Assembly (NCBI GenBank): GCA_038501785.1
Contig: JBAMJR010000102.1
Span: forward strand, 943,501 to 1,007,500
DNA length: 64,000 nt
Direction: 5' to 3'
Origin: Myoxocephalus aenaeus
Lineage: Eukaryota; Chordata; Actinopteri; Perciformes; Cottidae
Shown: piece by piece, positions 24,001-34,082 of the stretch
Layout: each line of letters begins with the position of its first letter
Position numbering within the stretch: position 1 is the stretch's first letter
Notes under the pieces: generated by a model
The model's database searches: none
Told to the model about the DNA's origin: nothing
The model's input: only the letters and a program-made list of their open reading frames with translations
Position numbers and translations under genes: made by a program

Positions 24001-25062
24001 CTGTGAGATTCTCTTTTACAGCCTTCAGGTTAATGGTTGATTTGCTTGCCGCTGTTTTATTTGTCACCAGATCGAAGAGACCCTGAGGGCTGCAGGTAAA
24101 TCCCAGCTGCTCACCCTTGTGTCGTACCCCGGTGCCGGTCACCTGATTGAACCGCCTTACACACCAAATGCAAGGCTGTCCCTGTGGAGCTTCAAACCAA
24201 AAAAACGTGAGCCTTATCCCAGAGCTGCATTTTTCCTTCAGCCAAATCCTATTTTACACTTGGTGTCGTTCCACTTTTAACTTTAGACTGGTAATTTTAA
24301 AATAAAAAATGTAACTATTAAGTAGGGCTGCAAATCGTCGACGCATATTTTTATCGGCGACGCATCGTATATAATGAAAAGATTCAGAGCTACTGGTAAT
24401 TTTCATTCGGCATTGCAATGCACTCCAGAGCATCTCAATATGCTCACGTTTCTGCATTACAATTTAAAACGTGTGTAAATTGTGTGTTCCCCTGAAGGAG
24501 GGAGCAGCAATAAGTCATTTTTTATTTACTTTTAAACCCTTGCACTTTAATTGTCAGGTAGGAATTTTGTTACTTTTGGACTTTGAGTGTCACTCGCAGC
24601 CCAGTTATTCTTTTGTTATTGTTGCACTTTCAGAGGCGTGATTGCTATTTTGAGTTACTTTTAAAACTTTATTTGTACTTTTTATTTACTTTTAAAGCAT
24701 ATTTGCACTTTCATTTGTATTACTATTTAATTTATTTGTTATGATGATGTTCTGATGTTCAGATCTTGTTACCCAAATACATTTGAAGTTCAAATTCAAA
24801 CATTTTGAGTCATTATTTTAATTTGCTATGGGAAATAGTCATTAGATTAGTCGATTAATCAAAAATATAGCCGATAGATTAGTCAATTATAAAAATAATC
24901 ATTAGTTGCAGCCCTACTATTAAGTATTAATAATCGCAATGCTGTTTTGTTTCTCCTGCAGTGTTCACTCTGTGGGGAGGTCAGCCTGCTCCTCACGCTG
25001 CTGCACAGCAAGATGCCTGGAAGAAGATCCTGGATTTTATGGAACGTCATCTGAGACGGTGA
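21025..25062 (+). CDS. acyl-CoA thioesterase / BAAT family (ACOT-like)
   Basis: Members hydrolyse fatty acyl-CoA or conjugate bile acids, in cytosol, mitochondria or peroxisomes. Coding exons: 21025-21234, 21701-21800, 22332-22522, 22604-22779, 22906-23022, 23109-23194, 23478-23568, 23712-23792, 24071-24206 and 24962-25062. With the tentative exon at 19815 the total is 1368 nt, giving 455 aa. The N-terminal beta domain includes IDEPISIRGRFL and GGSYLGCEPMGLFW. The alpha/beta-hydrolase part has the nucleophile elbow GLSFG, an Asp in VGEDD and a His in GAGHLIEPPY, spaced as in human ACOT2. Serine rather than cysteine at the nucleophile argues for a thioesterase, not BAAT itself. No SKL-type peroxisomal tail is present (ends HLRR). 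Exon 2 appears to use a GC donor. The end of exon 7 could be six bases shorter. The last intron holds a hAT element. The family is certain, the exact orthologue is not. Confidence 0.9.
24323..24916. mobile_element. non-autonomous hAT-type transposon in last intron of thioesterase gene
   Basis: The 594-bp element begins TAGGGCTGCAA and ends TTGCAGCCCTA, perfect 11-bp terminal inverted repeats typical of fish hAT elements. It is flanked by an intact 8-bp target duplication, CTATTAAG, at 24315-24322 and 24917-24924. The subterminal zones also contain related inverted blocks (GATTAGTCGATTAATC-type). No transposase open frame is present, so it depended on another copy. The perfect duplication suggests a fairly recent insertion. 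Confidence 0.9.
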
Positions 25063-25338
25063 ATCTGTGGTCCATCTTGAGATAGAAAGTAGTGGCTTCA
25101 TGGCTGATATATTGTCTGGTTTCAGGTGCGGTGGCACCGAATGCCATAGCAGTAAATGTATGGTTCTTTGTGCGTTGTCATTTTAATTTATGCAACACAC
25201 TGTTGTCGTACCAAACATGTAACAAAGAATCGACATCCATGTAGTACACATCTTCTCAGACACCTTAAAAAAAGTCAGACACTTTTTCTGTAATCCTCAA
25301 ATGTTTAATGAGTAATGAGTAGACATGCTAACTAATTA
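25063..25338. other. short convergent intergenic segment
   Basis: Only 276 bp separate the stop codon of the plus-strand thioesterase gene from that of the minus-strand S100 gene, so their 3' UTRs probably overlap. A minus-strand ATTAAA signal candidate is at 25304-25309, about 30 bp after the S100 stop. No plus-strand AATAAA is seen in the gap, so the thioesterase mRNA may end beyond it, inside the S100 gene. Confidence 0.5.
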
Positions 25339-25960
25339 TTACAATTGTTTCGGGGTGAAGAGCTCGTGGCATGCTGAGGTAACCATGGCGATGAGGTTGA
25401 TGAACTCTTTGAAGTCAATCTCCAGGTCTCCGTTCTGGTCGAGGTCGGCAAAGAGCTCGTCCAGAGTCTCGTTCTCATCCATTTTCTGTTCGGCAGGAAA
25501 ATTGAAAAGACTGTGAACCATTTGCAGGCTATTTAATTTATTTCATAAAACCAAAAGTCTGTAGCAACGCTTGTGACACCGTGAGGTTAAAATGCTCATT
25601 GCACACCAGAAAACATATTTGCAGAATAGAATAAAACTGTTTGACCTGAAGGTAACATGTGTGCATATTATGTTAGCTTTAAGCTCAACAAGGATCTCAT
25701 TTTATCTATAATAATACATTGATTTATAATTTGTACTATAATCTGCTGATCAAATCTTTTTACAAGCGTTATACTGCAAAGTACTGCTACACATGCTATT
25801 TATTTTTATTAATTTTACTTCCATAACTCACCAGGATGAAATTACTCATCTCATTGTTAATAAGATCTTTAAGCTGTACTTTCTTCAGATTGCACTTGTG
25901 ACTGGAGTATTTGTGGAACACATTGATTATAGTGACCATGCCACATTCCAGCTCTGACAT
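25339..25960 (-). CDS. s100b: S100B-like EF-hand calcium-binding protein
   Basis: S100 proteins are small dimeric calcium sensors; S100B is abundant in glia. Coding exons on the minus strand: 25960-25832 and 25485-25339, 276 nt, giving 91 aa (human S100B 92). The start MSELE and the end of helix IV, IAMVTSACHELF, match S100B best. The C-terminal EF-hand DQNGDLEIDFKE is canonical. The N-terminal S100-type loop is abnormal: it is three residues shorter than in human S100B, and the position of the bidentate glutamate is glutamine. An upstream exon ends at 26159 with ATGGCG before its GT donor. Joined to exon 2 this gives an in-frame earlier start, MAASKKK before MSELE, so the true start could be 26164. 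Other fish S100 paralogues remain possible. Confidence 0.87.
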
Positions 25961-26158
25961 TTTCTTCTTTGAGGCCTGCAACAAACAATTTAAATCACAA
26001 TACAAAAACATGTATTTTACTCTCACATGAGTATGCTGTGATAGAGATTAAATACATTGTAACGCGATGCATTCACTTTACTTATTGTACTATGTTTTTA
26101 TCATCTTGAAATATTGTTGTATGGAAAAAAAACTAAAACATTAACTTAAGTTTCTTAC

Positions 26159-26175
26159 CGCCATCTGAAGAAACT
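26159..26175 (-). other. s100b: end of S100 5' exon with alternative in-frame start
   Basis: On the minus strand an exon appears to end ...CAGATGGCG before GTAAGAAAC. Its ATG (26164-26162) is in frame with the next exon and would add seven residues (MAASKKK). The context CAGATGG is at least as good as that of the downstream ATG. In S100 genes the start normally lies in exon 2, so the downstream ATG is listed as the default. Confidence 0.5.
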
Positions 26176-26403
26176 CCTCTGTCCTGTAAGGATCCTACTG
26201 TATAACTGATGTCTTGTCCAGCAGTGTGTCGACAGCCTCGCCCAGTTTACTGTAGACACTAAACTGTATTGATCAACCACGCCAAGGTTTCTCCTTTGCT
26301 GTGCTCTACGTAATGGACGACTAATGGAAATCAGTGGTAAGAGCTTTGACCAAAAAACATTTGCTCTTAAAATCAACCATTTGATGTAAGTTTCTCCAAT
26401 TAG

Positions 26404-26404
26404 G

Positions 26405-26497
<93 letters not shown>

Positions 26498-26511
26498 CGT
26501 GCGTGCGTGTA
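26404..26511. repeat. (GT)n microsatellite upstream of S100 gene
   Basis: About 44 GT units followed by several GCGT units. It lies roughly 240 bp upstream of the S100 5' exon donor, so it may fall in its promoter. Alternating purine-pyrimidine tracts like this can adopt Z-DNA. The CVCV and THTH open frames are artefacts. Confidence 0.95.
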
Positions 26512-27154
26512 ATCGAGTGTATGAACTGCATTATGGGAGTATTTTCCCGTTTTCAATTTTGCATCTGCGCCTGGTGGTCTGTTAAATGCCACTGTGGTTT
26601 TGAGTCTTCCCGATAATGTCCAGCATAGGAAGTGTACAGTTTGTTATAAAAACAAATGCATTTTCATCACACATCAAAAGTTCTTTGGGCACAAATAAGG
26701 TTGAATAATAGTTGCAATACTAATTATTGGTATTACTGCCCTAAACATTAATTCCCCCTTTCTTCTCTCTTATAAACTTTAGATAAGATTACTGGAGCTT
26801 TATTAGTAAACATAATTATTACAATTGTAGTGAATATGGTTTGGAAATTCATAATATGTGTTTCCCAACAATAAAGTCATCACCCTTAGTTTCGGGGAAC
26901 TTTGGTAAATTCTCACAATATGGAGCAGGAGGAGGTATATAGAATAATATATCCATGAATGAAAAGACAATAACTGAAGATTTCAGAGTGTAAGTGGATG
27001 AAAGGCACTGTCCAAAGATCTATTACTTAGTTAAGTTTTGAATTTATTTTCTGGTCATTTCTTTTAATCAAACAGGAATATTACAGCTTTTAATTCAATT
27101 AAATGTAATCACTTTGTTCAGTTCCATTCATTTCAGTCTAACTATTGTATGTTG

Positions 27155-27310
27155 AGTCCTGACTTGTTCAATTCAACTCAATTCAGTTTACAAGGGGCTT
27201 TACAATCTGTACACATAAGACATCCCTGTCCTGGGACCTCACATCGGATCAGGAAAAACTCCCCAAAAAACAGGAGGCAGGGCCAAGGAGGCAGGTATCA
27301 GAAGATCACT
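27155..27310 (+). repeat. dispersed teleost repeat fragment
   Basis: The order TTCAATTCAACTCAATTCAG, GGGCTTTACAATCTGTACAC, ACATCCCTGTCC and ACCTCACATCGGATCAGG, then AAAAACTCCCCAAAA, is that of a very widespread teleost interspersed repeat. Only part of the element is present. Assignment rests on recognition of this motif order. Confidence 0.65.
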
Positions 27311-27477
27311 GAATACAATGAATGTACGGATCCATCTAAATGAAAGGCAACCAACTACATATTTTAGCATTGATTGCCCTCATGCCTACGTTTTAATGCT
27401 AAAATCAGTACACTTAACCAACAAAAGCAAAAACAGAAAAATTACACTTCTGCTCAAATGACAGATGAAGTATATGT

Positions 27478-27560
27478 CAGAATCAGAATCAGCTTTAATG
27501 GCCATGTAAGTTTGCACATACATGGAATTTGACTCCGGTTTCACTTAGCTCTTCGTACTT
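27478..27560 (+). repeat. dispersed teleost repeat fragment
   Basis: CAGAATCAGAATCAGCTTTA, ATGGCCATGTAAGTTTGCAC and ATACATGGAATTTGACTCCG match a short common teleost repeat module. Boundaries are uncertain because the downstream sequence to about 27700 may belong to the same element. Confidence 0.55.
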
Positions 27561-27849
27561 ATACACACACACAATATACAGTAAACAAGATAAATATTAA
27601 AAAAAGATTTAAAAAAAAAAGACATTAAAGACAGTAGTCAAAAAGTGCAGATAGTGCAGATGGAAGAGTCTGATTAACTGTTCATCAGAGTGACGGCCAG
27701 TCACTATAACTTCTAATTGTAAGTAGATTTACTAAAAACCTCCCCACTAAGATAACCTGAAATCACCCTACAATTTCCGACCTAAGAAGCTTGAATTTCC
27801 CATTGGCATTTGAACGCAGCGCTGCTGCATTTCCTGTTGTCCGCACCTT

Positions 27850-28160
27850 GTTTAAAGAACCCACCGTGCGCTCTCCGGTTACGCGCCTGTCTCCACCTTT
27901 TGGCTGCCGGCCTATATATTTAAATATATATATACATGTATCCGCCCTTCCGTCGAGGCGGAACTCGCGCTGACGTAAAGAAACCAGAGCAGGCAGACGT
28001 CAGTGTTAATTAGGCGGTTTTTAACACCACAGTTTTACTGAAACTCTCCGTTCTCTCGCGCTAAATCCTCCGCGTTTGGTGACTGTTGGGCGGAGGGAGA
28101 AGCACCGCAACCGAGCGCGACAGACGAGAGGGAAACAAGCGGTCTGTTACCTGGGTTTTG
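27850..28160 (+). promoter_or_regulatory. inpp1: probable promoter and untranslated first exon of inpp1
   Basis: Base composition becomes GC-rich with many CpGs from about 27815 to 28140, about 700 bp before the coding start. A likely donor, GTCTGTTACCTGG/GTTTTGGTGAGG, lies near 28150. The untranslated exon would be joined to the acceptor TTCTTCAG at 28812, three bases before the ATG. The exact first exon cannot be fixed by eye. Confidence 0.4.
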
Positions 28161-28814
28161 GTGAGGTTTCCATTCTTTTACAGTGCTTTTTATTTTTAAC
28201 TCATTTGCTACATTATCTAATATCATACATGCTAAGCTAAACCCGAGCAAATATGTTCACTGGGATGTCGAGACCAGTGACGTTGAAATAGTTAGCTGAC
28301 TGGAGTAAAGTTGGATGCAGTCAAAACAACCATATTTACATTATTTAGTTTTAATGGAGGCCGTTTTTCCATCATCGCCTAACTTATGGCTGCTGTAACA
28401 CTCCTCTGACATTACTAATAGCATTCAGCAGTGTGTAGGTGGCACTAAGTAGGTCCATTATGTTATTTTTTATCCCAGTTGTTCACTGTAAGATGATACA
28501 GTTTTGCTATATAGTAAGATTTGCATGCTCTCTGAATAATTATTTGGAAAATGGGATTGATGGGAGTGTTTTTGGAAAGGATTTCGAGCTGCATATCTGT
28601 AAAGCATTTGACTTCAGCAGAGATGCAAAGACCTGAAGCCTCTTTTCCTCCCTCACACACACTCATCTTTTTTTCCTCAGAAATGCCCTGTTTTCATTTT
28701 GAGGCTATAATTAGCTCGGTATGTGAGAGTGTGACCTGCTCGACTCCTTTTCTCTTAGACACACACACACAGAGTTTCCGTCTCCATGTTGACTAAACCC
28801 TCTCTTCTTCAGGC

Positions 28815-31800
28815 ATGGCTGACCTGCTGAGGCTGCTGCTCCGGGTGGCTGAGAAAGCGGCCAACGTGGCTCGAGTCTGCAGGCAGGAGGGTCCGCTGTT
28901 TCAGCTCCTCGTTCAGGAGAAGACCGGAGACGACAAGAACAAGAAGTTCGTCCAGGACTTCAAGACGCTTGCCGACGTGGTGATCCAGGAGATGATCCGG
29001 CACGATGTTGGCGCTCAGGTAGGAGAAGTCAAGTGAGGACTTTCTGAATCGACTGGAGTTGGATTGTAATCGTGTGCCGTCTTTTCTTTGGACAGTTCCC
29101 TGAGATGGCCGCCTTCATTCATGGAGAGGAGTCCAACAAATTTGAAAATGGGCTTGGTAATGACTTGATATTGTTCTTAACGCACTACATGTTCATGTTC
29201 TGTTGTTGACTTTGGATGTAAATGACTTCAAGGTTAAAGCAGACTTTAGTTTGTCCTAATCTAATCGGTCCAAACAGTTTGTAGCTGGTTGTTCAAGGTG
29301 TACACTGAGTCCATATCCTTGTGTCGTGGGAATATTATCAATCTAGATTTTCATTTTAAGCAGTTTATCAATTTAAATGTCCTTCCACAAATTAGGAGGA
29401 ATGTAAAATACATCTCAATATTGAAGGTGTGTGGAAACTATCCTGGATTATCAGAGCGAGGACCTGCCCCAAGGTCCCAGATGCCCCACAGGGACAGAGG
29501 CAAATACAATTGAGGGTTAAGATCATGAAAGTGCTGTATCAACAAAGACCGGTCCTGCTCTTATGCAGTGCACTAGTTTGAACTTCCTTCTTGTATTGAA
29601 TGATATTAGAGCTGCAAACGACTAATTGTTTGGTCTCTAAAATGTTAGAAAACAGTGAAAAACTATTTACAAAAGCTTAAGCGGTCGTCTTCACACGTTT
29701 TGTTTGACCAGTCCAAATCCCCAAAATATTCAGTTTACTAATATCACATGAGACAATGAAAACGAGCCATTCCTTACATTTGAGAAGCTTGAATCAGAAA
29801 TCGTGCATCTTTATATATATATATAAACCGTGATTGTAGGATGAACAGTTGATTTCCTTTGTTCAACAGATTATTTTCCAGGGCCTGTAATGATGTAGGC
29901 CGGTTTTCTTTCAAATCAACATTTGGTTTAATCTAAAGATTGCTGGCTTTTGCATTTTGGTAGGATATGCCATCGTCTATTTTATTCACAAATAGACACA
30001 GCACTTCCTCTAAAAACCACATTGCATCGGCAGCTTCTAGTTCAGTGTCCAGCTGTAACTTCTCCTTAGTTCTTTTTTAGTTTTCCTCTTCCAAAGCATG
30101 TTTAGCCTCCAGAGCAATGCAGCATTTTCAGCTTTACGATAAACCGAGGAAGAACTTGAAGCAGACAATTTACTGTTTGTAACCTTAGTTTTTACGTGTT
30201 TCACGGAAACATTTGAAACACTATCTTCAGGTTAACATCAAACATCAGGATCATCATCATCATGCTGATTGTCATTATCAGACGGCCATTGTTTCACATT
30301 ACTCACACACTGGTTATTTATATCCATTATTAAGTGGCAAATCAATCAACCGTCTGTGTATTTAAACACCACTATCACGCAAACCATGCATAAGCGTCTC
30401 AATTAGTTTTTCCACTCGTTAACTTTAGTTGATTTTGCTTTTCTCCTTTTTTTCTTTAACATCAGTGTTCTGGGTTGGTTCAGGATTCCCGGCCATGTTC
30501 AGTTAACATAGTTATCAGGGTATTTCTATTCTACATCTCCAAGGGATGAAATACAGAAAGAAGCCACATCGACTAAACACTCAAAATCATCATCAATGTT
30601 TGACTCGCGACATAAATACAGCCCAATACTGTTCAAAACTTCAGCCAGCGTTGGATGAAAGATCCACCCGTCCACTTTGAAACAATCCAACGATATTCTC
30701 ATTGAAACTTCTTCGAGGCCGGTCCAACACCAGTAGCCACAATGTGTTACCTTTTGGTTTATTTATTTTTGCTTGCGTCTTCCAAGATGCTGTAGTTTAA
30801 TTTGCTGTGTCAGTACTTATGCAACATATAGAATCTAGCTTATAGTTTTGTGCCGTTAAATAGTTTGTCTTTCCAGTAACAACCATTGCATCTCCACTGA
30901 GACGACACACCTGTGTCTGCTTATTACTTGATTGTGAGGCGTGACCAGCATGTAAACTAATACTAATACCGACAAAAATATTAACGATCATTTTCTGTAG
31001 ATAGACGATTAGTTTCTGGCTGATCTTGTGGTACATATTCATAAAGAAAACTGATAATCAAATTAGATGGAATTCATTGACTGAAAACTCAAGGTCATGT
31101 ATTGTTCCTGTGTAGGAGAACTTGTGCTTCATACTGACTTAAGTGTTTACATCAATGTCTTGAGACGCAGCTGAATGATCAGAGTGATCATCTGAAACTA
31201 AAAGAATCTGGTGATAGAAGATTTTACCCTTTAAAATATGATGTAAGACTGAGAAGTGCAATAGTATAATAGTAATCACTCAAGCTTTATATTGGTAGAC
31301 TAAATACTAGAAACACTGAAAATACGCTTGCTTTAGTAATCTGCACTTTGAACCTCTGGGTGAGTGAAGCAATCATTCATCGAAATAATCAGAATATAAA
31401 GATAACTCATCAATGTGTCGTTCAAGCATTTTTCAGCTCACTGCACATTGCGCTGTGTAAATATTTAAAGTACTTTTAACAATTCACAATGAGTAGTTAA
31501 AGGAAGCCTCGCTGCCTCTGTGTCACCAGGAGAGAGCGTGACCGTCACAGTGTGCGGTACGAAGGAGGCGACCGCGGCGCTGCTGGCCACGGTGCTGGAC
31601 GGGGACCACACGGCGGCGTCTCTGCTGGCGCGAGCCATCCACCAAGATCCGGCGACCATCCACGCCGACACAGACGGGCTGACGCTGCCCATCAGCCCGT
31701 CCGAGCTCGGCATCTGGATCGACCCCATAGGTGAGAGGCTCGCTGTTTTCCTGTCTGATGCGCTGAACAATTCCAGAAAACACTGCACGGGGTTCTCACG

Positions 31801-33797
31801 GTCATGGAAAACCTGGAAAAGTCATTTTAAAAAAAGGGTCATTTCCAGGCCTGGAAAAGTCCTTAGTTTAGTAAAAGTCATGTAAATGTGTTATATTCAT
31901 GTGTTCATGACGTTCATTTACGCTGAGTTTGAAATAATTAATATGCTTTTTAAAAGAAAGACGCTCAAAATATAAGCAGGCATACATACAGGCATCTATA
32001 TAAATGTTTATTCTTTTAATCAAACTATTGTCTCATTCATTTGTGTCATTTAAGGTTTACTGTATGCTTTGGAATTCTCATTGTTAGTTGAAATACTACA
32101 TTTTTTCACTCTTTCATGTTTACACACAGATTTCACAAAATGTTTGGTCATGGAGATTTGGTTTAAAGTCATGGAAATGCATTGGTCAGAATGTGTATGA
32201 ACCCTGCCCGCAGAGAGTTGAGTCTCCGTGAGAACCGCCTGTCTCTTGTTTTGCATGAAGACGCCACCAGCCAGTACATCGAGGGCAGAGAGGAGGTGCT
32301 GCAGGAGGGCCACCTGTCTCCTTCGGGGCTGCACTGCGCTTTGGTCCTAATTGGGGTTTATCTCCGGAGCACAGGCGAGCCCGTCATGGGCGTCATCAAC
32401 CAGCCGTTCAACCACAAAGACCCGGCAGGTGGAGGGTAAGTTTAAAATCTACAATCTGTCTTCTTCTAGTTGGTGTTGGAGTAGACTTCTTTTGTATTGA
32501 AAGATGTTTTGAATCTTTTGTCATCCCCATTCACAAACGAGAGGGGGAAGAATATTAGAAACTCCTCTCAATAAAATGCAGTCCAGTAAAACATCACCAC
32601 TTACTATGACCTCAGTACTAAAACGTACAATGTAGTTAACACCTCTATGACGGCGTGTACAAAAACGTTACATTATATGCATCATAAAGTCAACTTTATG
32701 GCAGAATAGTGGCCACTGAGTGTTGTCTTTCTCTGGCAAATAGTCTGCAGTTGCATTAATATTCATATAATATTTATTAAAACAAACAGTCGGGCTTATC
32801 CGAATCAAACAACTAAAACTGTGAGCTCCGTTTTCCAGTCTGATTCAGATCAGATACTGTGACTACATGTCCGATCAGTCAAACAACTGTGGGGAGTGTT
32901 TAGATGAAGAGGTGACTTACTACTAATGGAACCCCTGAACCTTGTGAACAACTATGTAACCAAGATGTTCTGAACGTTATGGCATGCCTCCCTTTAACCA
33001 CAACACAGCTGAATTTGATATTTTTAAGGTAACTATGTACAAATGACAATGTGAAAGGAGTCGCTCAGTGATGAGCTTACAGAGAATTAATCTGCAGCTC
33101 CCCTCAGCTTTCAGGAGCTTTACAGGGAGTTGCAGCTCGTTATGTAGCTGTACATGTTGTGGTTCACTCTCACAGCGTTATTACGGATGCAGCAGCAAGC
33201 TGTTGAGGAAAAAGCTCTAAAAAGCCGCTGTACACTACCTGACAGGCAGGCTAGCATTTCGAAAAGTCAAGTAAAATATTCTCAACCTACTGATTTATGT
33301 GCGTTCACAGCTGGAGGGGGAAGCATTTCTGGGGGGTGTCCTGCGGCAGCATCAATGTCTGCTCCGTGTCCCGGCCAAAGGATGGACCGGGGCTGTCCGT
33401 GGTGCTGAGCTCCAGCGAGAAGCCGGTGGTAAAGGAGGCGCTGACCTCTCTGTGCGGCCCCGGCAAGCTGATGTACGCCTCTGGAGCCGGCTACAAGATC
33501 CTGTGCGTCATTCAGGGCCTGGCTGATGTTTACGTGCTCTCAGAGGGGAGCACCTTCAAGTGGGACTCCTGCGCGCCTCACGCTCTGCTGCGGGCCCTCG
33601 GCGGGGGAGTGGTGGACCTGACTAAGTGTCTGCAGTCCAGCTCTGGAGCGCAGGATCCCCAGATAGAACTGACCTATCATCAGCCTTCCGCTGAGTGTAA
33701 AGGAGCAGAGCGCTGGGCTAACCGCGGCGGCCTGGTGGCTTATCGAGACTGTTCTCAGCTTCGCAGCATCATCGGACCTCTGAAAGACAAGCTGTAG
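28815..33797 (+). CDS. inpp1: inositol polyphosphate 1-phosphatase
   Basis: INPP1 removes the 1-phosphate from inositol 1,4-bisphosphate and 1,3,4-trisphosphate in the cytosol; it needs magnesium and is inhibited by lithium. Coding exons: 28815-29018, 29096-29156, 31530-31730, 32261-32435 and 33311-33797, all GT-AG. The total is 1128 nt, giving 375 aa (human 399). The metal site is complete: GEES at residues 78-81, DPIDAT at 153-158 (split over exons 3 and 4) and WDSCAPHALLRALGG from residue 298. N-terminal SEKAAN-like AEKAANVARVCRQ and KNKKFVQDFKTLADVVIQE match the family closely. The long intron 2 carries a family A repeat, and intron 3 carries family C copy 2 ending some 50 bp before exon 4. 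Confidence 0.96.
29605..29880 (+). repeat. dispersed teleost repeat, family A copy 2
   Basis: Within inpp1 intron 2. It starts GAGCTGCAAACGACTAATTG and continues AAATGTTAGAAAACAGTGAA, CAGTCCAAATCCCCAAAATA, TTCAGTTTACTAATATCA and TTTGAGAAGCTTGAATCAG. These are the ordered blocks of a common teleost repeat with hAT-like outer ends. A TATATATATATA tract interrupts it near 29814. No coding sequence. Confidence 0.6.
29881..31529. other. inpp1 intron 2, remainder
   Basis: No exons, RNA genes or clear mobile elements are seen. Open frames are short and without family resemblance. Confidence 0.5.
31797..32207 (+). repeat. dispersed repeat, family C copy 2
   Basis: Lies in inpp1 intron 3. The part from about 31939 matches the copy at 20490-20767 base for base over long stretches. 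This copy extends further upstream, with GTCATGGAAAACCTGGAAAA and TTTCCAGGCCTGGAAAAGTC, an internally repeated TCATGGAAA/CCTGGAAAAG theme. Both copies end at GTGTATGAACCCTG, which gives a shared 3' boundary. Confidence 0.75.
32436..33310. other. inpp1: inpp1 intron 4
   Basis: Non-coding sequence between exons 4 and 5. No repeat or RNA gene is recognised. Confidence 0.6.
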
Positions 33798-33908
33798 TTA
33801 AAAAGAGCAGCGATGTACTCAGCACAAGCTGAAGCAGTAATTGCTGCATATATGATCATATTCTATATTAGTAGAGAAAGAAGGATGGCATACTGACCTT
33901 ATTTTTAA

Positions 33909-33910
<2 letters not shown>

Positions 33911-33957
<47 letters not shown>
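33911..33957. repeat. (TA)n microsatellite downstream of inpp1
   Basis: A pure TA run of about 47 bp, 114 bp after the inpp1 stop codon and therefore likely within its 3' UTR. Confidence 0.95.
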
Positions 33958-33960
<3 letters not shown>

Positions 33961-34082
33961 CAAGTGTGCATATTACAAGATGAACATCCGGTCTGGGCTA
34001 AACAATGTTTTCAAATACTGTCTTTTTAATTTCAGGTTCAAAAGATTTTTTCAGAGAGAAGACAAGTATATATGTAAATATA

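Larger units (their letters stand above)
26512..27850. other. intergenic between S100 and inpp1, with repeat fragments
   Basis: No gene is seen. Two recognisable teleost repeat fragments lie at about 27155-27310 and 27480-27560, listed separately. The right end passes into the inpp1 promoter region. Confidence 0.5.

Noticed and set aside
26155..26616. TH-repeat and CV-repeat open frames
   Set aside because: Both come from the GT microsatellite upstream of the S100 gene.
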